64,000 nt of DNA. Source: Phocaeicola sp. (GTDB lineage Bacteria > Bacteroidota > Bacteroidia > Bacteroidales > Bacteroidaceae). The stretch lies in NCBI GenBank assembly GCA_020026225.1, contig JAHHQU010000001.1, positions 1-64,000 on the forward strand. Direction: 5' to 3'. The notes beneath the pieces were generated by a model, which was not told the origin of the DNA, did not search any database, and worked only from the letters and a program-made list of their open reading frames with translations. How positions within the stretch are numbered: position 1 is the first letter of the stretch; every line of letters starts with the position of its first letter. Shown here piece by piece: positions 34,179-42,441 of the stretch. A program made the translations under genes and the position numbers.

Positions 34179-35279
34179 ATGACTCTTTATCCAAAATTAA
34201 TCCTGGATGCATTGGCTACTGTTCGTTATCCGGGAAATGGAAAAAACATTGTGGAAGCCGAAATGGTGGCCGACAATCTTCGTATCGATGGAATGAAAGT
34301 GAGCTTTTCGCTGATTTTCGACAAACCGACCGATCCTTTTATGAAGTCAGTCGTCAGAGCGGCTGAAACAGCTATACATACGTACGTTTCAAATGAGGTG
34401 GAAGTGAGCATCGCTACAGAAAGCAAACAGGCTGCTCGCCCTGAACCGGGAAAAATGTTGCCTCAGGTTAAGAATGTGATTGCAGTGTCTTCTGGCAAGG
34501 GAGGTGTAGGAAAGTCAACGGTGGCTGCTAACTTGGCTGTAGCTCTTGCTAAGTTGGGCTACAAGGTAGGACTTTTGGATGCGGATATTTTCGGACCGTC
34601 TGTTCCAAAAATGTTTCAGGTGGAAGATGCTCGTCCGTATGCAGAACAGATTGATGGCCGTGACTTGATTATCCCTGTTGAAAAATATGGCTTGAAGTTG
34701 CTTTCTATCGGCTTCTTCGTAGACCCGGAACAAGCTACTTTGTGGCGTGGAGCAATGGCTAGCAATGCATTGAAGCAGTTGGTAGCAGACGCGAACTGGG
34801 GAGAATTGGATTATTTTGTATTGGATACTCCTCCGGGAACCAGCGATATTCATTTGACTTTGTTGCAGAACCTGGCTATTACAGGAGCGGTCATTGTAAG
34901 TACTCCGCAGGAAGTCGCTTTGGCTGACGCTCGCAAAGGTATCAATATGTATATGAATGACAAGGTGAATGTACCTATCTTGGGCTTGGTGGAAAATATG
35001 GCTTGGTTCACTCCGGCTGAACTTCCTGAAAACAAGTATTATCTGTTTGGAAAGGAAGGTACCAAACGCTTGGCCGAAGAATTGCAGGTTCCTTTGTTGG
35101 GTCAAATTCCTATCGTACAGAGTATCTGTGAAAACGGAGATAAGGGTACGCCGGCTGCTCTTGACGAAGACAGTGTAACAGGTCAGGCTTTCCTTGAATT
35201 GGCTCAGAATGTGGTGGCTCAGACTGAAAAACGTAATGCAGAACTGGCTCCAACTGAAATAGTGCATACGCATAAATAA
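34179..35279 (+). CDS. mrp: Mrp/ApbC-family iron-sulfur carrier ATPase
   Basis: A 366-residue protein with an N-terminal MIP18/DUF59-like domain (residues 1-80) and a P-loop NTPase domain. The deviant Walker A SSGKGGVGKSTVA is at about 104-116, then LLDADIFGPSVP, and DTPPGTSDIHLTL for Walker B. The family carries and delivers Fe-S clusters as a dimer. The usual C-x-x-C after VENM, which bridges the cluster in E. coli ApbC, is replaced by VENMAWFTPAELPENKYY without cysteine, so cluster binding must differ if it occurs. I recall Bacteroidetes homologues looking like this. Confidence 0.92.
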   Translation: MTLYPKLILDALATVRYPGNGKNIVEAEMVADNLRIDGMKVSFSLIFDKPTDPFMKSVVRAAETAIHTYVSNEVEVSIATESKQAARPEPGKMLPQVKNVIAVSSGKGGVGKSTVAANLAVALAKLGYKVGLLDADIFGPSVPKMFQVEDARPYAEQIDGRDLIIPVEKYGLKLLSIGFFVDPEQATLWRGAMASNALKQLVADANWGELDYFVLDTPPGTSDIHLTLLQNLAITGAVIVSTPQEVALADARKGINMYMNDKVNVPILGLVENMAWFTPAELPENKYYLFGKEGTKRLAEELQVPLLGQIPIVQSICENGDKGTPAALDEDSVTGQAFLELAQNVVAQTEKRNAELAPTEIVHTHK

Positions 35280-35288
35280 AGAACCCGG

Positions 35289-35430
35289 GTCTTTTGTATG
35301 AAAAGACTGTAGGCTGACATGACTGGCGTCGGATGACGCTTTAACATAAAACAAGGCAGGTTTTCCCCGCATGAACGAATTTGCTTCATTCGAAGCGTTT
35401 CATGTGCTTAAGGGAAATCCTGCCTTGTTT
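35289..35430 (+). repeat. Structured intergenic region with a large palindrome
   Basis: Three hairpins stand in a row. The first has 7-base arms (35289-35295 and 35301-35307). The second is GCGTC/GACGC (35326-35330 and 35335-35339). The third is an 83-base palindrome (35348-35430) whose outer arms pair over at least 12 bases (AACAAGGCAGG type) and extend inward through TTTTCCC/GGGAAA to an inner GCTTC/GAAGC stem. CTTT follows, so the last may act as the mrp terminator, but it is much longer than a usual one. It could instead be a small mobile palindrome or a structured RNA. Confidence 0.6.
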
Positions 35431-35543
35431 CTTTAATTCCTTAAGAGTGAATAATTCATAAGTTGAACTTGATTTTCTCATTTCTCTCTTTCTTTACTGA
35501 ATAAAAAGAGTCTTTTTTTGTATGCAATCCTAAAAATCCTTTG

Positions 35544-35551
35544 TATTTTTG
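35544..35551 (+). promoter_or_regulatory. -7 box for the Sua5/YrdC gene
   Basis: TATTTTTG matches TAnnTTTG, 30 bases before ATG 35582. The nearest TTTG (35517-35520) is 23 bases upstream, slightly too far. Confidence 0.5.
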
Positions 35552-35581
35552 TGTTTCTATTTTTTTAAGAATTCTGCGATT

Positions 35582-36148
35582 ATGATGAAAGATGAAATAA
35601 AAAAGGCATGTGAAGTCATGCAAAAGGGTGGCGTGATTCTTTATCCTACCGACACGGTATGGGGTATTGGTTGTGATGCCACAAATGAAGAAGCGGTAAA
35701 AAGAGTTTATGAAATCAAACAGCGTTCGGATAGTAAGGCCATGCTGGTTTTGGTAGACAATCCAGTGAAGGTGAGTTTTTATGTCCAAGATGTACCGATG
35801 GTGGCTTGGGATTTGATTGATATGACTACCAAACCTTTGACTATCATCTATGACGGTGCTCGTAATTTGGCACGTAACCTGATTGCCGAAGATGGCAGCT
35901 TGGGTATCCGCGTCACTTCCGAAGAATTTTCTCAGCAGTTGTGTTTCCGCTTCCGTAAGGCCATCGTTTCCACTTCGGCCAATATTAGCGGACAGCCTAC
36001 TCCGTTGACCTTTAGTGAAATCAGTGATGAAATAAAGGAGGCGGTCGATTATATCGTTGATTACAGACAGAATGAAAAAGGAAGTCCAAAGCCCTCAAGC
36101 ATCATCAAGTTGGGCCAAGGAGGAACGGTGAAGATTATCCGTGAATAA
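35582..36148 (+). CDS. Sua5/YciO/YrdC-family protein (threonylcarbamoyl-AMP synthase)
   Basis: A 188-residue YrdC-domain protein that likely forms threonylcarbamoyl-AMP for the t6A tRNA modification. GGVILYPTDTVWGIGCDATNE is the start of the family core (given in parts: GGVILYPTDTVWGIGCD), followed by KQRSDSKAMLVLVDN and VSTSANISGQPTPLTFSEI, all conserved. It is the short form without the C-terminal Sua5 domain. Start is either of two adjacent ATGs at 35582 and 35585. The ClC gene follows 15 bases later. Confidence 0.9.
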   Translation: MMKDEIKKACEVMQKGGVILYPTDTVWGIGCDATNEEAVKRVYEIKQRSDSKAMLVLVDNPVKVSFYVQDVPMVAWDLIDMTTKPLTIIYDGARNLARNLIAEDGSLGIRVTSEEFSQQLCFRFRKAIVSTSANISGQPTPLTFSEISDEIKEAVDYIVDYRQNEKGSPKPSSIIKLGQGGTVKIIRE

Positions 36149-36163
36149 TTAAAGTACGAAAGA

Positions 36164-37954
36164 ATGGATGAAAAGTTAAATTGGTTCCAACGGTTTATCC
36201 ATTGGAGAGAAAAACATATCACCGACAAGCAGTTTACTTTGATATTGAGTTTCCTCGTGGGAATCTTCACTGCATTGGCGGCTTATCTGCTGAAGTTTAT
36301 CGTTGAGTATATCAAGGAGTTTCTTACGAACAGCTTTGATTCAACGGGAGCCAACTGGTTGTATTTGGTGTATCCGGTTGTGGGTATCTTTATCACCAGC
36401 TTGTTTATCCGTAAGATTGTTCGTGACGATATCGGACATGGAGTCACCAAAATTCTGTATGCTATCTCTTGCAAGCAAAGTCGAATCAAGAGGCACAATA
36501 TGGTTTCTTCTATCTTTGCTTCTGGTATCACCATCGGATTCGGCGGATCTGTCGGAGCGGAGGCCCCGATTGTTTTGACAGGTTCGGCCATCGGATCCAA
36601 CTTAGGTAGTATCTTCCGCATGGATCACAAGACGCTGATGCTGCTGGTGGGCTGTGGAGCTGCCGGTGCGGTATCTGGAATTTTCAAGGCTCCTATTGCA
36701 GGACTTGTGTTTACCCTGGAAGTACTGATGATTGATTTGACCATGGCTTCATTGTTGCCGTTGCTGATTACCAGTGTGACGGCGGCTACGATTTCGTACA
36801 TGCTTACTGGTACTCAGGCCATGTTCCAATTCCAAATGGATTATCCGTTTGAGATTGCACGTATTCCGTATGCCATCGGGTTGGGTATCTTCTGTGGCTT
36901 GGTATCTTGGTATTTTACCAGAGCGATGAATTGGATTGAGGACGTATTCCGTAAGTATTCGAATCCGTATACGAAATTTCTGATGGGTGGAACCATGCTG
37001 AGCGTATTGATTTTCCTTTTCCCTCCTTTATATGGTGAAGGTTACGATACGATTACCTTGCTTTTGAATGGTACTTCAGGAGAAGAATGGAATACGGTTA
37101 TGAACAATTCTTTGTTTTATGGCAATGCGAATTGGCTGATTCCGTATTTGATTATGATTATTCTTTTCAAGGTGTTCGCCTCAAGTGCTACCAATGGAGG
37201 AGGTGGATGTGGTGGTATTTTTGCACCTAGCTTGTTCTTGGGATGTATTGCCGGATTCGTCTTTTCGTATGTGTGCAATGAGTTCGGAATAGGTCATACG
37301 TATGTGCCTGAAAAGAATTTTGCCTTGATGGGTATGGCGGGACTGATGTCGGGAGTGATGCATGCACCGCTGACGGGAGTCTTCTTGATTGCGGAATTGA
37401 CAGGTGGTTATGGGCTGTTCCTCCCGTTGATGATTGTGTCAGTTTGTGCTTATCTGACCATTATCGTTTTTGAGCCGCATAGTATTTATTCCATGCGTTT
37501 GGCCAAGAAAGGCGAGCTGCTTACACACCACAAAGATAAGGCGGTACTGACCTTGATGAATATTGAAAGTATCATGGAAACCAATTTCCTGACGGTTCGT
37601 CCCGAAATGGATTTGTTGGCCATGGTTAAAACGGTATCCAAATCGAACCGAAATCTTTTCCCTGTAGTGGATGTGAATGATAAGTTGATTGGCGTCGTCA
37701 ATTTGAATGATATTCGTAACATCATGTTTCGTCAGGAACTTTATCATCGCTTTCATGTGGAAAAATTTATGGAAGTGCCCAAAGCTCGCATTGTGACTTC
37801 GGATTCGATGGAACAGGTCATGAAAAAATTTGATGAAACAGGAGCTTGGAATCTTCCAGTCGTCGATGAGGAGAATCGATATAAAGGATTTGTGTCAAAG
37901 TCGAAGATGCTGAATACCTATCGTCAGGTATTGGTGGACTTTTCGGCTGAATAA
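36164..37954 (+). CDS. ClC-family chloride channel/transporter with CBS pair
   Basis: A 596-residue protein with about 16-18 membrane or re-entrant helices, then two CBS domains (about residues 455-590). The filter-related segments are GFGGSVGAEAPIVLTG (gating Glu at 133), FKAPIAGLVFTLEVLM (175-189) and GGGGCGGIFAPSLFLG. The inner position that is a proton-transfer Glu in E. coli ClcA (E203) aligns with Val187 here, as in ClC channels. Passive Cl- flow is therefore as likely as H+/Cl- exchange. CBS domains may sense adenine nucleotides. The gene lies between a YrdC protein and fmt with short gaps (15 bases each side). Confidence 0.92.
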   Translation: MDEKLNWFQRFIHWREKHITDKQFTLILSFLVGIFTALAAYLLKFIVEYIKEFLTNSFDSTGANWLYLVYPVVGIFITSLFIRKIVRDDIGHGVTKILYAISCKQSRIKRHNMVSSIFASGITIGFGGSVGAEAPIVLTGSAIGSNLGSIFRMDHKTLMLLVGCGAAGAVSGIFKAPIAGLVFTLEVLMIDLTMASLLPLLITSVTAATISYMLTGTQAMFQFQMDYPFEIARIPYAIGLGIFCGLVSWYFTRAMNWIEDVFRKYSNPYTKFLMGGTMLSVLIFLFPPLYGEGYDTITLLLNGTSGEEWNTVMNNSLFYGNANWLIPYLIMIILFKVFASSATNGGGGCGGIFAPSLFLGCIAGFVFSYVCNEFGIGHTYVPEKNFALMGMAGLMSGVMHAPLTGVFLIAELTGGYGLFLPLMIVSVCAYLTIIVFEPHSIYSMRLAKKGELLTHHKDKAVLTLMNIESIMETNFLTVRPEMDLLAMVKTVSKSNRNLFPVVDVNDKLIGVVNLNDIRNIMFRQELYHRFHVEKFMEVPKARIVTSDSMEQVMKKFDETGAWNLPVVDEENRYKGFVSKSKMLNTYRQVLVDFSAE

Positions 37955-37969
37955 TAAAATAACACTAGA

Positions 37970-38941
37970 ATGGAAAAGAAAGATTTACGCATTGTATATA
38001 TGGGTACACCCGAATTCGCCGTTGAAAGTTTGAAAAGACTGGTGGAGGGTGGATATAACGTAGTGGCTGTTGTCACCATGCCGGATAAGCCGATGGGGCG
38101 TCATGGCAGTGTGCTGCAGCCTAGTCCAGTGAAGGAATATGCCGTTTCACAAGGCTTGAATGTCTTGCAGCCGGTCAAACTGAAAGATGAGGCTTTCTTG
38201 GAGGAATTGCGTGCATTAAAGGCGGACTTGCAGATTGTAGTGGCATTCCGCATGTTGCCGAAAGAAGTTTGGGCTATGCCCCGTTTGGGAACTTTCAATT
38301 GCCATGCTTCTTTATTGCCTCAGTATCGTGGAGCAGCTCCTATTAATTGGGCTATAATCAACGGAGACAAAGAAACGGGTGTGACTACTTTCTTCTTGAA
38401 ACATGAAATCGATACCGGTGAAATCATTGACCAGGTACGTATTCCGATCGCTGATACAGATAATGTAGAGCAGGTATATGATCGCTTGATGAACTTGGGT
38501 GCAGAACAGGTTGTGAAAACGGTAGATATGATTTTGGAAGGCAATGTAAAGACAACGCCACAGGAAGAATTGGCAACCGAAGAAACCTTGCGTCCGGCAC
38601 CGAAAATCTTTAAAGAAACTTGTCGTATTGATTGGACAGCAGGAGTGAAGAAGGTCTACGATTTCATTCGTGGTCTCTCTCCATATCCAGCTGCATGGAC
38701 CGAATTGGTGCAGGGTGAGAACAAACCGGTGATGCTGAAAGTCTTTGAAACAGAAAAAATCTTCTGTGAACATCAGGAAGCTCCCGGAACCATTCTTACT
38801 GATGGAAAGAGCTATTTCCGAGTAGCTTCAACTGATGGATATGTGAATATTCTCTCACTGCAATTGGCAGGTAAGAAGCGCATGCTCGTTGGAGATTTCT
38901 TGCGAGGATTCCATCATTCTGAGGAAAGCCGATTGGTCTGA
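37970..38941 (+). CDS. fmt: Methionyl-tRNA formyltransferase
   Basis: A 323-residue enzyme that formylates initiator Met-tRNA with 10-formyl-THF. The N-terminal start IVYMGTPEFAVESL (residues 9-22), the formyl-THF loop FNCHASLLPQYRGAAPINWAI (in parts: NCHASLLPQYRGAAP) with catalytic Asn/His/Asp, and GVTTFFLKHEIDTG are all present. A C-terminal OB-like domain ends at ...GKKRMLVGDFLRGF, close to the usual end of Bacteroides Fmt. It starts 15 bases after the ClC gene. Its last 87 bases overlap a minus-strand NigD-like lipoprotein gene. Confidence 0.95.
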   Translation: MEKKDLRIVYMGTPEFAVESLKRLVEGGYNVVAVVTMPDKPMGRHGSVLQPSPVKEYAVSQGLNVLQPVKLKDEAFLEELRALKADLQIVVAFRMLPKEVWAMPRLGTFNCHASLLPQYRGAAPINWAIINGDKETGVTTFFLKHEIDTGEIIDQVRIPIADTDNVEQVYDRLMNLGAEQVVKTVDMILEGNVKTTPQEELATEETLRPAPKIFKETCRIDWTAGVKKVYDFIRGLSPYPAAWTELVQGENKPVMLKVFETEKIFCEHQEAPGTILTDGKSYFRVASTDGYVNILSLQLAGKKRMLVGDFLRGFHHSEESRLV

Positions 38942-39652
38942 TTCTTTGATTCTTGTATCAGTTCTCCACATCACATTCGGGTTGGCTCCGCTGTTATAGT
39001 AGATTTTTATTCCCCGACAGGTTGATTTGGAGAAATCTGGAATGCTGGATAGTGGGAAAGAAGTGATTCCCCAATAAATTGTATTTTGTAAATCTCCGTT
39101 AGCATCGTGACGGAGATACAAACGCAAATATCCTTCCTCATCAATGCGAGTATCTTTCGTCAGCAGCAGATTGATACGGTGAGGGATTTGCTCGTCGTTT
39201 CCTAAGGTGTTGAATTGTATGTTCAAGTGTTCTTTGCTGATGGAAGCACCGGTTACTTGAATCGGTGAATTGCCGAAGGAGTCTTCCGACGGAGAATCAG
39301 AGATACGGAGGTCGCTCGCTTCTTTCGTCAGCACTTTGTATACACCGATAAGCTTCACATCTTGGTTGCTGGCACTTGGCCGGTCTGCATCCAGATAAAG
39401 GTTGATCAATACGCGTTGTCCGATGCTGTCCGCTTTTTCAGCCGTAACGATGGACGGATTGGTCGGTCTAATGTTGCCATAGGAATCCGAGTCGATAAGG
39501 ATGGGTTCAGTGGATGTGACGGTACCCAATGAAGAATACATAGGCAACGGATGATTGTCTTCCCAACAAGAAGACAGACTTATGCATAAACTTAAGCTTA
39601 AAGTAAGGCCTAACAGGCTTTTGTTTTTGAATAAACTCATAATCTTTTTCAT
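38855..39652 (-). CDS. NigD-like lipoprotein
   Basis: A 265-residue lipoprotein from ATG 39652 (or 39640). The signal is LTLSLSLCISLSSC. The mature part begins WEDNHPLPMYSSLGTV and later has GQRVLINLYLDADR and ISKEHLNIQFNTLGN, which fit the NigD-like family of Bacteroides with its OB-like N-terminal and beta-rich C-terminal domains. Function unknown. The 3' end reads about 30 residues past the normal-looking end (after RGIKIYYNSGANPNV) into the antisense of fmt, which suggests that the native stop was lost. A longer N-terminal frame (to 39760) is not supported by the signal peptide. Confidence 0.75.
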   Translation of the reverse strand: MKKIMSLFKNKSLLGLTLSLSLCISLSSCWEDNHPLPMYSSLGTVTSTEPILIDSDSYGNIRPTNPSIVTAEKADSIGQRVLINLYLDADRPSASNQDVKLIGVYKVLTKEASDLRISDSPSEDSFGNSPIQVTGASISKEHLNIQFNTLGNDEQIPHRINLLLTKDTRIDEEGYLRLYLRHDANGDLQNTIYWGITSFPLSSIPDFSKSTCRGIKIYYNSGANPNVMWRTDTRIKESDQSAFLRMMESSQEISNEHALLTCQLQ

Positions 39653-39788
39653 TTTCTTTATTAGAGAATGCATGAATGCATTGTTTACTGCTCTGAAAAA
39701 TGTTAAAACATTAAAAGATTTTTTAGGGTATGTGATGCAGTTTTTGCAGCACTCTTTCATTTAACCTGTAAGAAAGGTAAATCCAATT

Positions 39789-40331
39789 ATGACAGAGGAA
39801 GAATTAGTATCAGCGTGTAAACGGGGGGATTCGCAGGCTCAGCGGATGCTCTATGAACAGTATGGCGGAAAACTGATGGCTGTCTGTCTTCGTTACACGG
39901 GTGATAGGGAGTCGGCTCAAGACGTATTGCATGATGGATTTATCCGTATCTTTCAATCGATGGATAAGTTTTCTTATCAAGGTCCGGGCTCTTTAAAAGC
40001 TTGGCTTTCGAAGGTGATGGTGAACGAGTCGTTAGGGTTTCTGAAAAGACATGCTGCTAAGTTGCAGCAAGAAGTGTTGGTTGATGAAATCCCGGATTGG
40101 GAAGATGAAGAGGAAGGGGTAGATGATATTCCTCGTTCTACGTTGATGCGTTTCATCAGTGAATTGCCTGATGGATATCGTACGGTCTTCAATCTTTTTG
40201 TCTTTGAAGAAAAAAGTCACAAGGAAATCGGGAAACTATTGGGAATTACAGAGCATACTTCTTCTTCGCAGTTTTATCGTGCGAAATGTTTGTTGATGAA
40301 AAAAATTAAAGAATATAGGGAAAGTTTATGA
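39789..40331 (+). CDS. ECF-type RNA polymerase sigma factor
   Basis: A 180-residue sigma-70-family factor. Region 2 (residues about 12-78) contains RGDSQAQRMLYEQYGGKLM, SAQDVLHDGFIRIFQSMDKF (region 2.3-2.4) and the typical hydrophobic core. Region 4 (about 120-172) has LPDGYRTVFNLFVFEEKSHKEIGKLLGITEHTSSSQFYRAK (seen in parts: LPDGYRTVFNLF and HKEIGKLLGITEHT). This is the common Bacteroidetes ECF type paired with a membrane anti-sigma partner. The partner gene follows with a 4-base overlap, so production is coupled. The signal is unknown. Confidence 0.95.
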   Translation: MTEEELVSACKRGDSQAQRMLYEQYGGKLMAVCLRYTGDRESAQDVLHDGFIRIFQSMDKFSYQGPGSLKAWLSKVMVNESLGFLKRHAAKLQQEVLVDEIPDWEDEEEGVDDIPRSTLMRFISELPDGYRTVFNLFVFEEKSHKEIGKLLGITEHTSSSQFYRAKCLLMKKIKEYRESL

Positions 40332-41614
40332 ATACGGAAGATGAAAAATGGCTGAAAAGTCTTCGCGACAGCTTGGATGAATATGCCGAACCGCTTCCGG
40401 AAGGATTCTGGGACGAGTTGCAGGAGGATTTGCCTCGACCTAAAATCGTTCCGATCTGGAAACGCTGGATTCCTGTTGCAGCTGCTGCGGTATTGGTGTT
40501 GTCTGTTTCTTCTTTGGTACTATGGAAGAGCAATTCATCGTTCTTTCAATCACCGGACATCCAGCAGGCAAATCGGATGGCTGAACAGGTGGTAGAAAGT
40601 AATGTGGTTCGTCCTGTTCATCTTGCAGTGATTCCCGATGAGGATTCGGATGCGGACAAAAAGGAGAATACTCAACCTATTCAGCGCTTGAAGAACCGTC
40701 TGGTGGCGGTAGCTTATGAGGGAAAGCAGGATGTATCTCTTGATGACAAGGCGATGGCAAGGGTCCAACTTGTGGATTCTGTTGCTGAAGAAACGGAAAA
40801 ATCTTCAGAAGAACCTGCTATGCTGGCGACTGCCAAGAGGTCGCGGGAGGTGGAGAGAAGAATATGGGAACAAAATGCCAAAGAAGCGGGGCTCATCAAG
40901 CATGCAAAAAATAGAAAAGTACAGATTGGCATTCTTTCTGGAGGCATGCCTTATTCTTCCAATAAAGAGTTTGGAGGAATGACCCGATTCACTTCAAGAT
41001 ATTCTGTTGCAAAGGGAACAGCGTCGGTAATGGACGGCTCAAGTAAACAAGTGGCATGTAATCAGGTGTTGTTCAATAACCAACATGCCCGTGCGAAGAC
41101 GCAGGTGAAGCATCGCTTTCCGATAACGGTGGGAGCTTCCGTAAAATGGTATCTTACAGATGATTGGGCGGTAGAATCGGGATTATGTTATACTTACCTT
41201 CAATCCGATCTCCATTCGGGCAGTCAGTTGTATCTCGAAGACCGACAGAAACTGCATTATCTGGGTATTCCTTTAAAAGTGCACCGTACGATTTGGAGCG
41301 GCTCTCGATTTTCGGTGTATGCTTCGGCGGGAGGAATGTTGGAAAAATGTGTTTCAGGAACGTTGGAGTCAGCTTATGTAACAGGTACAGGAGCGACAGA
41401 AACCGAATCTGTGTCTTTACACATACGTCCGCTGCAATGTTCTGTAATGGCCTCTTTAGGTACCCAATTCAACTTTACGCGTTGGTTGAGCCTGTTCGTG
41501 GAACCGGGCATGGCTTATTTCTTCGATGACGGGAGTAAGGTAGAAACCATTCGAAAAGAACATCGGTTTAATTTTGATTTACACTTCGGCATACGTTTTG
41601 ATATTTCAAAATAA
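40328..41614 (+). CDS. Putative anti-sigma protein with C-terminal outer-membrane beta-barrel-like domain
   Basis: A 428-residue protein. The first 45 residues are cytosolic and acidic with helices (DEKWLKSLRDSLDEYAEPLPEGFWDELQ, seen in two parts), suited to binding a sigma factor. A single membrane helix follows at about 48-66 (VAAAAVLVLSVSSLVLW). A low-complexity periplasmic linker runs to about residue 250. The rest resembles an OmpA/OMP_b-brl-type barrel: alternating strands such as ITVGASVKWYLTDDWAVESGLCYTYL and CSVMASLGTQFNFTRWLSLFVEPGM, ending FGIRFDISK. An inner-membrane anchor joined to a barrel-like domain is odd; the C-terminal part may fold as a periplasmic sensor. Overlap with the sigma gene supports the anti-sigma role. 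Confidence 0.75.
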   Translation: MNTEDEKWLKSLRDSLDEYAEPLPEGFWDELQEDLPRPKIVPIWKRWIPVAAAAVLVLSVSSLVLWKSNSSFFQSPDIQQANRMAEQVVESNVVRPVHLAVIPDEDSDADKKENTQPIQRLKNRLVAVAYEGKQDVSLDDKAMARVQLVDSVAEETEKSSEEPAMLATAKRSREVERRIWEQNAKEAGLIKHAKNRKVQIGILSGGMPYSSNKEFGGMTRFTSRYSVAKGTASVMDGSSKQVACNQVLFNNQHARAKTQVKHRFPITVGASVKWYLTDDWAVESGLCYTYLQSDLHSGSQLYLEDRQKLHYLGIPLKVHRTIWSGSRFSVYASAGGMLEKCVSGTLESAYVTGTGATETESVSLHIRPLQCSVMASLGTQFNFTRWLSLFVEPGMAYFFDDGSKVETIRKEHRFNFDLHFGIRFDISK

Positions 41615-41648
41615 CTGCGGATTCAGTGAGGATTATGAATATTTTGCC

Positions 41649-41656
41649 TATCTTTG
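41649..41656 (+). promoter_or_regulatory. -7 box of rpe
   Basis: TATCTTTG matches TAnnTTTG, 26 bases before ATG 41683. No good -33 TTTG at the right distance. Confidence 0.5.
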
Positions 41657-41682
41657 TTTTATTAAAAAAGATTTAGAAAAGA

Positions 41683-42339
41683 ATGGATAAAGTACTGATT
41701 TCTCCTTCGCTTTTGTCTGCCGATTTTGGCTGTTTAAAAGACGATTTATTGAAAGTGAACCAAAGTGAAGCTGATTGGTTGCATATTGACATCATGGACG
41801 GTGTCTTTGTACCTAATATTTCTTTCGGCTTTCCAGTGTTGAAATATGTGGCTGAGTTATGTGAGAAGCCGCTGGATGTGCACTTGATGATTGTACAGCC
41901 TGAAAAGTTCATCAATGAAGTGAAAGCTTTGGGTGCTATGATGATGAATGTGCATTATGAAGCTTGTACTCATTTGCATCGTGTCGTTCAGCAGATTAAG
42001 GCTGCAGGCATGAAAGCAGGTGTCACCTTGAATCCGGCTACTCCGGTATCTGTCTTGAAGGATATTGTGGAAGATTTGGATATGGTGTTGTTGATGAGTG
42101 TGAATCCTGGATTCGGAGGTCAGAAATTCATTCCTCATACTTTGAAAAAGGTAGCCGAATTGCGTGAACTGATTGACTCTACAGGTTCCAAGGCATTAAT
42201 TGAAGTGGATGGTGGAGTGAATTTGGAAACAGGCAAGAGCCTTGTTGAAGCCGGTGCAGATGTTTTAGTGGCCGGTAATGCCGTATTCAAAGCACCAGAT
42301 ATGATTGCTATGATTCATGATTTGAAGAATTTGAAATAA
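41683..42339 (+). CDS. rpe: Ribulose-phosphate 3-epimerase
   Basis: A 218-residue TIM-barrel enzyme of the pentose phosphate pathway. SLLSADFGCL and WLHIDIMDGVFVPNISFG (metal and catalytic residues His/Asp), KPLDVHLMIVQP, LLMSVNPGFGGQKFI and LIEVDGGVNLETG are the ordered family motifs. Length is normal. It is transcribed from its own -7 box. comEC starts about 100 bases downstream and may be read through. Confidence 0.96.
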   Translation: MDKVLISPSLLSADFGCLKDDLLKVNQSEADWLHIDIMDGVFVPNISFGFPVLKYVAELCEKPLDVHLMIVQPEKFINEVKALGAMMMNVHYEACTHLHRVVQQIKAAGMKAGVTLNPATPVSVLKDIVEDLDMVLLMSVNPGFGGQKFIPHTLKKVAELRELIDSTGSKALIEVDGGVNLETGKSLVEAGADVLVAGNAVFKAPDMIAMIHDLKNLK

Positions 42340-42441
42340 TTTCGGGCAGAAGGGAGCTTTTCAAGTCGGTCCTTGCGTTAGAATGTATGAATGCAGGTCT
42401 TGGAACTTGGAATGATAACTTATCTTTTACCTTAAAAAATA

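Noticed and set aside
34515..35372. 285-codon minus-strand frame over mrp
   Set aside because: Antisense shadow; Ser/His/Gln-rich composition and no family resemblance.
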